NCBI RefSeq assembly: GCF_964204645.1
Contig: NC_134030.1
Span: 15,714,447-15,778,446, forward strand
Source: Tubulanus polymorphus
Taxonomy: Eukaryota > Nemertea > Palaeonemertea > Tubulaniformes > Tubulanidae
Direction of reading: 5' to 3'
Length of the DNA stretch: 64,000 bases
Both the position numbers and the translations under genes were made by a program. Under the pieces are notes generated by a model. It was not told the origin of the DNA and did not search any database. It worked only from the letters and a program-made list of their open reading frames with translations. How positions within the stretch are numbered: position 1 is the stretch's first letter; each line of letters begins with the position of its first letter. Below, in pieces: positions 55,121 to 64,000 of the stretch.

Positions 55121-56110
55121 TCTAATGTAAATGAAATGAACTATTCTTGGCACACGAGGGCGCGCAATAGTAAAACCCCACCTATGTAGATCCGGGCTCA
55201 GGTCTGGTGGTACCAGAATCAAGATCTCCCAGTAGCACATCGATTGAGACCAAAAGACTTTCCAATACCGTTGCAAGCGCATGCTTCTGAAGTGGCCTAA
55301 GGGTACCACCAGACCCATGGAGAAACGGTGCTCGGGGTTACGGAGACTCCTGCAACAGCTTGAAGTTTCGATACTCGAGCCATGGATTGATAGGATGTAT
55401 AGACTGCCGACGCGAAGATCAAGTTCATCCCCCAAAAGAGAAATGTTGGGCCGCCGTCAATTGCGACTTTTCCCTGATTACGCGGAACCCTAAACTGGTG
55501 TACTGAGGCCACCGCCTCCTGACACACTTAAGCTGACTGACAGTACCAACCAGTCGACGAGGTTAACAAACAGTGAATCCCTTCCGGACAAATTAGTAGG
55601 GGGCCGTACTGAGGCCGAATGGAAGGGACCAGAACTATAACTGTTGGCCTATCCACTTAAGAGAATTTTAGGGGAATTGGAGCCTGAAAATATACATCTT
55701 CCAGGTCCACAAAGAAGCCACCCATTCACCCAGGCGTAGGCCTTGAATCACATCTCTGGGTTTGGTCATAAGAGACGTATGGAACCATGAATATTCGTGA
55801 GACCCAGCTGGGAAAAGTTTCGTTCCGTTGTGGTACTATCAATCCCTTCTCGGCCAAATTTTCGAGTGCCGGTGAAATGAGCACATTTTGGGACGCTTGT
55901 TGGGAGGGGACCTCGTCAGGCACGGTCACCTTAAGAAATGGAAACATTAGCCACGTGAGACGATTCAGGCGAGCCAACCATCCCCGAATAGATCGGACCA
56001 GTAGGAGGCTACGTACTTGTTGCAGACAACCTCCCACCGGTCTCGAGGATTCATGCTGGGTTCTTACAAAAGGAATGCGCCTTCTTGCATTCGCCCCGAT
56101 ATGAACTACA
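55120..56110 (-). pseudogene. Decayed DIRS-like retroelement RT remnant
   Basis: On the minus strand, RT-like segments appear in order but in different frames: ALENLAEKGLIVPQRNE and SRIFMVP (about 55800-55900); then GEWVAS with DLEDVYFQ one frame on (about 55690-55735), resembling RT motif A; then MRLQRYWKVFWSQSM and LILVPPDLSPDLHRW (about 55180-55300), resembling the region after RT in DIRS-type elements. Frameshifts and stops separate them. The family call rests on motif resemblance only. Confidence 0.5.
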
Positions 56111-58140
56111 TGTATAACTATTCTGTTAACAAATTTCGTGTTAAGTCGAAATTCGACTGAATAAGTCAAAATTGTGAAAAAATTTTCTCGTATGTCACCT
56201 AGGGGCTTCCGTACATAGCTGTATAGTGTACGACAGTTGTTTTTTCTGTGGGTGTTTACACGTTCATCCTCGAGTACTGGTAATCCACATTAACGGTAAC
56301 AAAATCAGTCCCACGTTCGTTTCCTTTTACTTCATTTCGAGGAAGCATGAAAATAGCGAAAATTATTGTCTCAGTTTCGATTAAATGAGTCGATATAGTT
56401 TGATTTTATAGGTTTTGGGCAGCTACTTATTTATGAATAAAGTTTCTTGCATATGTTTTACTTGCATTACCGGTACTGGTATTTGTTTGGCATTGGTAAA
56501 AAAAGTAAACTTCCCTCCCGTTCTATAAGTCTCTGGTTGAGCTTTTTATTTCAACTTTTTTATTTTAAAAAAAGCATAAAATAAAATCCGCCCGCCTTCG
56601 TCACTTTCCAGAAAAAAATCTGATAAGGAACTAGGGTATTTAGTCGGTATAGCCGGAGACCAGGCCGAGCCCACTGCCGCAAGAACCAGTCAAGAACTCG
56701 TCTTCCACAGCGCCCGTGTGGTGGATTTTACCTGACTCTCGTGGATTTTCCGCAGTATTACATTGAATATCATTAGAAGACGTATTGTAATTGTAAAGGA
56801 TGTATGATTATATCAGAAGCGGCAGGCGTAAATAGAAATGATAAGTAAATCGGATTATTCGGTAAAAATGGCGGATGTATACACGATTTGGAAGTCTGAT
56901 ATAAAAGTGAGACACTGACATGGGGATGCTGGTGGAATGATAAAGCTATCTACGATCTGTGTAGGGCGGGCGTGAATTTCATCGGCGGCTACAAGCGGTC
57001 AATATAAAACTGTGTAAACAGATAATTTTAATATTCAAATTTTTTAGAAAACTATGTTCGATATTAGGGGTATGCAGGTCTCATGAGATTAGCAAAATAT
57101 AATAGATAGCTGTCATATACGGCTCCGCGTCCTCTGATGGCATGTGTATTAGGTGACAATTCAATTCTTTATTGATCCTTTAACATATAAAATTCCCAAA
57201 TTCAATAAAGTTACAAATCTTAAAATAAGAAAATAAACATACAAGACACATGCGTAATTCATACAGAATTACATAAACAAGTTATTTTAAATGACAATGT
57301 CTACTACAACCCAGACTCAAGAGGATATCGAGTGACAGCCAAACCGAGACCAGGCCGGCTGGATAGGCCACACCATGCTCCAAAGTCATGATGAAGCAGA
57401 CATCAGTCACCATGGAGGCGATGAAGTTGCAGACCAGCTTAGAGGCAAAAGTGAATGAAGTCGGTCGCAAGTTGTCATTATTGACAATTTTCAATAAAAA
57501 AATTTCAAATTTGCAATCCCACTTTAGCTTATCCCAAAAATTCTACATTTTTTTCGCAGGCGTCAAATAATTTATTAATTTCTTGTTGCGAGTAGTGCTT
57601 AAGTACGAAACGAAATACCACGGACTTAAGAATTTAATTTTTCATCCGAACGATTTAGCCTACGCTATGTGTACTGTTAAACCTCATTAATGCGATTTTG
57701 TTAAAGACGAAATTAGTTAATTCTGATGTTTTCCATCATGACCCAGCCAATAGATTTATATCAATCAAGATGTGTACAAAAACCCATTTAATACAACAAT
57801 TTCGGCACTTTCGCATACACAAGATTCATATTCTAAGTACAACTGTAAGGGTAATCTCGACTGACTGTGATTTTTCTTACGTGAACTGTTAGGCATTATT
57901 GCTAAATAATGAAAACAAAACAGGACCATTCTTCTGAATGTAAAATACTCTAGATGCATAATAGGTAGGGATGATCAACCGGACAAACGTACGCATCAAG
58001 ACGTTGCACGGAGAGCGATGCCGGCGTAGTGTCACTGAGGCAGAATGATGATTGCTTGTTTGTCTTTTTGTTTGTTTACGTTGTTCGGAACTCCTTTTTA
58101 AAGCCTTATTGGATTCATTTAACCTCAAGATGGGACGGTC
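56111..58140. other. Non-coding stretch
   Basis: No gene is supported. 57150-57300 has AAATTC/AATAAA-rich tail-like sequence of a possible retroposon on the minus strand, with GC-richer sequence at 57300-57480. A short frame there (minus 57494-57282) has no recognised domain. Confidence 0.4.
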
Positions 58141-58149
58141 TTTGGTTGC

Positions 58150-58250
58150 CCACACACTGTAAGCTGCCAGCAGGACTCGAACCCACTTGTCACTCAGCAC
58201 TGATAGTGGATGCAACAGCATCATGCCTTATCTCACAGCTACCGAGGCCA
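58150..58250 (-). repeat. tRNA-like SINE head
   Basis: On the minus strand GGTAGCTGTGAGATAAGGC (A-box-like) precedes GGGTTCGAGTCC (B box, plus-strand 58173-58184). The spacing and unpaired arms indicate a SINE-type sequence rather than a tRNA gene. Confidence 0.5.
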
Positions 58251-59365
58251 CTCGATCACTGTTGTGGTGTTCAACGCATGAAAAGAGAAAAAGGTTTTTT
58301 TCCAAGCACGCATTACATAGCGAATCTATCTGCCGAGTGTGTAAGCGGCTGCTACCGCCTTGTGAGTGCGCAGTAGGTGGGCAGAGCATACTTCTCTTAG
58401 AATATAGCTGAACCGATAAAATTTTACAATGAACTGTCAGTCTACTGATTGATGATACAACATGGTTGTTCTTGGCAATGATATTTTCCTTCAATAAACA
58501 AATCTGGTAAAATTGAATGAAATAATCTATCTTTATTGGCGATATCGTATCATGGTTGGGTGGTAACTTTAGTAAAGGTGTTGCTGCGCGATCACATAAC
58601 TTACACGGGTTTCAGTCATGAGTAGGCCAACCGTTCTACTGCTCTAGAAATATGTATTCTGCCGCTGAGAATTCTGTGCCTATTCTTTACTGCCAATGTC
58701 AATGCGGACACTACGCGATTGCTTAACCCCCTCTCATCTACTACATAACTATCGAGAAAAATGCGATGGAATTACTTTTTGGGCCATTAAAACAGAAATC
58801 TGGCGAGGCTATCTTGTAGGGAAAAATTGAAACATTATTTGGAATCATTTTTAGCTGTGTCTAATGTTTTACGAGAACCGAGTTACAATTTGAAGTTACT
58901 TTGTCAAACAATGCTCAAAATCGGCGTATGTAAGTAGATCGTTTTAAATCATGGATTCTACCACAAAAATATTCAGACCTCGACCTATTACCTATAGTTC
59001 GCTGCTAAGTATTTTCACGTCACAAGAAATTACAATTTATTACAAATTATCGGACAGGAAACCACAGCGCTCATCTTCTGCTGATGAAATGTCAAACGTG
59101 CACACAGCAGTAAGCAGCATTACAGTATCACTATATAGTAGTGTATACGCCAAAACAGTTTCTCGTAGAATTTTAACAAAGTTGACCACGTAATCAACGG
59201 AGGCTCGCCATATCTTCCATCGCATCGATTACACGTCGTTTAAGGGCTAGAACCAGAAACAAATACTTACATTAAAAAAAACGTAGCGTGATTTTACATA
59301 GTTGGCTCAATGCCAACTTCAATATCGCTAACAAAGGTAGACCAAAAATGAATACCTTGTTTCTT
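58251..59365. other. Non-coding stretch
   Basis: Nothing beyond short random open frames was seen. Confidence 0.4.
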
Positions 59366-59369
59366 GTTT

Positions 59370-59815
59370 CGGGTCAACATTAAAGCTCAGCAGAATGGAG
59401 AAACAAGGTATTACTTTTTTTGCGTAAACACTGCAGGTTATGTTATTAAGCACACTTCGCTCTCTAACCCATTATCTATTAATCTATCCCTTCAAGTTGT
59501 ATATGAGCATGCACAAATCATTAACCCATGACAGGGATTTGAACCTGATAATATCGCTCAACTCAGCCCTAGCGCGGAACCCTGCCACACTAGACCGGCC
59601 ATGAGCCGCAACTGAAGCGAAAAAATTACAATTTCGTTTCGTATTTCATTTCATACTTTAGCAGGACCCGCGAAAGAATGGCCATTTCGTTTCGTTGTTT
59701 AGCATTTCTATAGGCATTTGTTTGGTACTTCAGCATTTCATAAATTCGTTTCATATTCGTAATTTCATAGGTTCGTACTTTAGAAGTGCCCCATTCAAAG
59801 GGCCTTAGCTCTGGA
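59370..59815 (-). repeat. SINE-containing dispersed repeat, copy 2
   Basis: This is the partner of 39455-39880, about 20 kb away in the same orientation. The tRNA-like head (GGTTCAAATCCC on the minus strand near 59535) and the ATTTCGTTTC-rich right part are both retained. Confidence 0.75.
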
Positions 59816-59849
59816 ACCACTTCATTTAAATGCGGCCTAAAAAGATGTA

Positions 59850-60041
59850 CAGTGAACCCCCACTGTTTAATGCAAGGTAGGTTAACTTGACGAAGCAGAC
59901 ATCAGTTTATACTGCCCTCCCCCTACGCCTACCGCCAGGTTTTCTCAATGTAGTAAAACACCTCCGATATACCACCATACTCTCTATACGCCAAAATCGT
60001 TCAGCACCAATGTGGCCCGTATACATCGGGGGTTGACTGTA
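59850..60041. mobile_element. Short Tigger/pogo-like MITE
   Basis: The left end CAGTGAACCCCCACTGTTTA and, in reverse complement, the right end CAGTCAACCCCCGATGTATA are inverted and bounded by TA. It is about 190 bp and non-coding. Confidence 0.6.
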
Positions 60042-62250
60042 TGTGCAGTTTTTTCTGATGTCAAAATTAATGGAACTAGACCTTAGTTACAAGCCTTTGC
60101 CTTTTTAATCCGGTTACAGTTTGGCTTGTTTAATGAGTATTTCCAAGGAGACAAGGGTGGGAGGTTTTTATTCTTAAATCCAAAAATTATTCACTGTGTA
60201 ATACTTATATGAGACAAGGGCGGGAGCTTTTCAGAGTCTCAATCCATAGAGGATTCCAAGACATGTTCATTTGCTTATTTTCTTTATCTAAAACATTGAC
60301 ACTACAAAATTTCAAACAAATGCAGTGTAAAATGGCATATCATCTCAAGGGTCACATGCCAAATCATTTTGTGATCTGAATTGCTGGGAATGTCATTCTT
60401 ATCATATCTAAACTCTGTATACACTAAGAACACTAGTCTAATTTTTCTCTTGATTGACTGCTTTATTAGGACACAAGAGTACAACCTATTGAAAGTCTCT
60501 TCTACTCGATCATTTGACTTGCTCCAGTTCATCACAATAAAATTTAAATATTAAGTAAGTGCACTACTTACACATAATACTAACTATAGATAAAAGCGAA
60601 ATGCATGAAAAAATATTACAAAGCGTCATCACGCGCATTGTTTTTATTTCCAAAAGACAGAGCCAACCATAAACAATCTGACGCTTGTTTCGGACTTAAT
60701 TACTTTCTTTTTATTTTGGCTTTCAGGGTGACGCGGGCATATTTGCGATTTGATGAGAAACAAGGTATCAATTTTGATCCATCAAATGCGCTTGGAGAAA
60801 ACCAAAATTTCAAAATTAATTTTACAATTACTTTTGTGCCCTTCACCAGTACCTTAGTGCCCCAACTTCCATAGATCCTGGCTCCGCCCTTGGTTTTGGT
60901 TGCAAATTGCTCGGCGTTTGTTTTTCAACAGATTTGATCACTCTGTGCCTGCTCTTCATTGGATTATGACTGATAATAAACTTGTAGTAGTAAACTCATG
61001 GAACCGTTCATTATTCTATGTGAAAAAAGTACTGTATCAAGTGTATTAGAGATAGTCAATTAATGTAAACTATGTCAGTATTCAATGTAGGAGCATTTAA
61101 TAAATATGTAGCATTTGAAAACCAATTATTTTTATCATTCAGTGCCTGATATTCATAATAAACTACTAATTGAATCATTCAAATTTTCAGGAATATAGCA
61201 ACAAAAATTCTGTTGCCAAAATTGCCTTGACTTTGAAAGAGCACAAAGAAATCCTCAACAACTACAACAATTCACAACTACATTATCAACATATTTTTCT
61301 AGCATAAGTTAACTTTTATTATTATCATTAGTTTCAATTGAATAAAAATCATTCCTCAACACTTATAAACTCCATAGTGCCGATAACTATTTGAACAGTG
61401 TAGCCCAGAAAAAAATTATCAGTCCAGAAATTAATTATTATGGTATGTTAATCATACTACATGTAATTAAAAGATATTTTGTTTCATCCACATCTTAGGT
61501 GTTTACTAACTTGTGAGTTAAAGGGCATGCATGAGCAGCATGCATTTACTCACAAAATCATAAAAAGACTTCAACACTTCAATTATAAAAACTTACAACC
61601 AACGATTAGGTTACTAAACACCCATAGCTTGTGCGAGAAAAATTCTTTTGATTAGAATAACTATGGCTAACACAATTTAATTAATTTGATTTTCTGACAA
61701 CTTTTTAGGGCCTTATGGTAGAAGCTGTGTCTATGCTAGAGACTGAAATCCTCACTTTAATTCCTTGATTTATACTTCCAAAAACGGAATGCAACAATAA
61801 GGAACATGATTTTTCAACTTCGATTATTCTCGGAAGTGAGGTTCTTTCTGTGGCCAAAACGTATCATGTAACTCCCCAGTCAGATATTCATGACGCAATT
61901 TTGAGAAGTTGCCTCCTTATCATTTTTTTACTGTGACTTGATATGTTTAATACTCAACAGTCTATGTCCCAGTCACAACCTCCTCTGAGCATTAAAGATT
62001 TTTCATACTTTTGGGTGAAAATTTCTCAAACTTGTTATTCGGATTTCCAATAATCCAGATAAAAATCCACAATCCATTAGGATCAGGATTAAGTGATTCG
62101 ACTGTTTAATGGAATTAGAAAGAATTTATTCATCATTGATAACAGCCTGGTAAAATATGTACGTTTTCGAAAGGATATCTGGTTGTTCTTCAAATACTCA
62201 GAAATTGATCATGAAATACAATTTTAAATCTAAAAATAAAACGCAGAAGG
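60042..62250. other. Non-coding stretch
   Basis: The open frame at 60605-60874 lacks a recognisable domain. No splice-consistent exons were recognised. A pale remnant of a Tigger-like terminus may lie at about 62040-62110 (AATCCAGATAAAAATCC, ATTAAGTGATTCGACTGT). Confidence 0.4.
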
Positions 62251-62259
62251 AAAACAGTA

Positions 62260-62581
62260 GACGATACTGTGGCTTCACGTGAACACTTGCTGATTTCTGC
62301 GGCTAACCCAATCATAGCGGAGACTTTGCTTTCTGATTGGCCTTTTAAAACTGATATGCTTGTGTTCAAACTTATGCGAAACAATCTGCTCCACAGTCTA
62401 TCATTGCATTATAGCACACAAGGGGCGTACTCTTTTATCAGATCAGAGAATCCGTTTGCCTCCAATCATGATTAGGATTTTGCGTGGAGCCAACCAGGGA
62501 TTTCGGATGGAGACTTCGGAGGTCATAAAAGAGTACACCGAAGCATCTATACAGCGATATCGACGACATGAATGTACTTAA
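62260..62581 (+). other. Short unassigned segment with CCAAT boxes and a 37-codon frame
   Basis: CCAATC (about 62308) and GATTGG (62335) flank a GC-richer stretch, and an ATG at 62468 opens 37 codons (MIRILRGANQGFRM start, RRHECT end). GTACTCTTTTAT and ATAAAAGAGTAC are inverted within it. It could be a promoter with a small ORF or a short inverted-repeat element; no function is proposed. Confidence 0.25.
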
Positions 62582-62599
62582 TATTGTGGCGTGTAGTGA

Positions 62600-64000
62600 T
62601 TTCATAAATCACTGCCGATGATGCTCACATGCAATAGAATTCGAGCTTAAAAAATCAAAGCTATAGAATTCAATTTTGTTATCAATTCATGCTTCATGAG
62701 GTACTATGAAATTAAATGGCATAATTGACACTATTACTGCAATGAAAATTTTACAACTTTCGATGGAATATTCCACGAATTTTATTATGCAAGTTATTTT
62801 GTAGCGAAACCAGTGAGTCGATGACGACAATATGGAATTCACTAACACAATAGTCCATAAAAATTGGAAGAATGCTGAATAATCATGAATTAATGAGGTA
62901 AAAATAAGTTAATTGCAGAGATGAGTAAGGGAAAGGGACACCATATTTGATCAGTTTAAAAGTAAGTTCAAGTATAGACACAGCGTCAATTATCATAGAC
63001 ATTCGATTATACATAAAAATCTATAAACATTCTATGCATTCAGTTAATGTTATTTTTTTCGATCTAGAACCATATGTGTAATTGATATAAGAGCCTCACG
63101 TGCCATGGATGGTTTCAACTGTTTTATCTGATTTATCGCTTGGCAACAATGATTTTCGGCTAACAATCGAGTCTGTTGAATTCCATCACTCTAAAAATGA
63201 TTGAAAAAATCATCTTTTAAGACAATACAACAAATTTAAATAAATAGTTCACTACCTATTTCCCCCACTACAGCCAGCTTTGCATGAAATGATCAAAATT
63301 CTGGTTATATATGAGACAAAATACACTTTCTGCTTCAACATTTTTAACACAGTACAATCATGTTTTTCAAAGGTTCAATTGAATTAGATTTGACTTTCTC
63401 AATAAAATGAAATCACATCTTGATTTTTTTCTTGTTTAATAAAAATTGGTGGAATTTATGATATCTAGGTCATCATAGCCTAATGCCAATTTGAGAAAAC
63501 TCTAGCAAATTTGTCAATAATGAATTTTCTCCTCCCAGAAATCAAATCAGTTAAGATTTCACAGAGATTTCACCTTCAAATGAAATTTTTTTAATCATAA
63601 GATAAAACACCAAAATAAGATAAAATATAGCGGCAAAGCAGCCATAACAGGTTTTCTGAGTTGGTTGAAATGTCGTACATAGATTTTGTCTAAATGAATA
63701 TCAAATCAGTAAGTAAACAAGGTAATTTTGAAACTACGTATCTACGTCACCCCCGATAGCCGGTAGAGAATGACCCCTGAAGAAATTGATCTTTGATATC
63801 GAACAAGAGCCCCAAGGGGCACTATGGCCAGCCTGTCAGCTTTTCATAAAATGGCAAATGATGATGCATTCTGTGGGTTAAATTTATCAAAATACACTCC
63901 TAGCTGAGAGTCATACCTAATAATCTACACAATACAATCGTAGAATACAAAAGTAGCACAGACAGCGAATGGATCTGGCAGGAACAAATACCTGATAAAT
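62600..64000. other. Non-coding stretch with a third copy of the AGAAAACC motif
   Basis: No gene is seen. GGCAAAGCAGCCATAACAGG followed by TTTTCTGAG at about 63633-63661 is the inverted third copy of the short dispersed motif at 20238 and 43090. AGAGCCCCAAGGGGC at about 63808 resembles CCCCAAGGGGCTC at about 46060. Confidence 0.45.

Noticed and set aside
60605-60874. 89-codon frame as a gene
   Set aside because: It has no domain, no clear promoter or splice context, and a composition typical of AT-rich non-coding DNA.

Overview
This window is eukaryotic nuclear DNA, most likely from a marine invertebrate. It holds spliced genes with canonical GT-AG introns, a conserved ciliary gene, and a dense, nested load of animal-type transposable elements (BEL/Pao, Ty3/gypsy, Penelope-like, DIRS-like, tRNA-derived SINEs, TA-flanked MITEs, foldback elements). 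The species cannot be fixed from sequence alone; a lophotrochozoan or an invertebrate deuterostome would fit. All gene models were built by hand from reading frames and splice sites, without any database search.

Layout. 1-4163: a BEL/Pao retrotransposon on the minus strand (RT running off the window edge, gag-protease, putative 5' LTR), broken by a nonsense codon and a frameshift. 4195-5960: an AT-rich tandem array split by a truncated Penelope-like element that carries a GIY-YIG endonuclease and a hammerhead-ribozyme-like motif and is flanked by an 11-bp target duplication. 6411-8510: a minisatellite of interleaved 40- and 34-bp units. 8718-16807: an apparently intact nine-exon minus-strand gene for a 2,183-residue protein that joins an SGNH hydrolase, a Ulp1/SENP-type protease, a GATA-type zinc finger, a MULE-like DDE transposase core, a SWIM finger, two C2H2 fingers and a PHD finger. 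This is the most striking object in the window. 17605-25180: SINE, MITE and dispersed repeats, a broken two-part ORF, a palindromic MITE and the 3' half of a Ty3/gypsy element with its LTR.

25180-31740 is mostly unannotatable repeat-rich DNA. 31742-33480 is a long foldback palindrome. 33570-38800 is a nested stack: an inverted-repeat element whose loop holds a non-autonomous LTR retrotransposon and whose right arm holds a TIR-bounded element encoding a DUF7869-type protein. 39455-41103 holds a SINE-containing repeat and a TA-flanked transposon with a BED-like finger. 41867-54589 is the plus-strand gene CFAP45 (eight coding exons seen, first coding exon not identified), with several MITEs in its introns and a second, alternative terminal exon. 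55120-56110 is a decayed DIRS-like remnant. The rest, to 64000, shows only dispersed repeats.

The only clear host housekeeping gene is CFAP45, a microtubule inner protein of motile cilia. The other coding sequences belong to mobile elements or, for the 2,183-residue protein, to either an intact giant transposon or a domesticated derivative.
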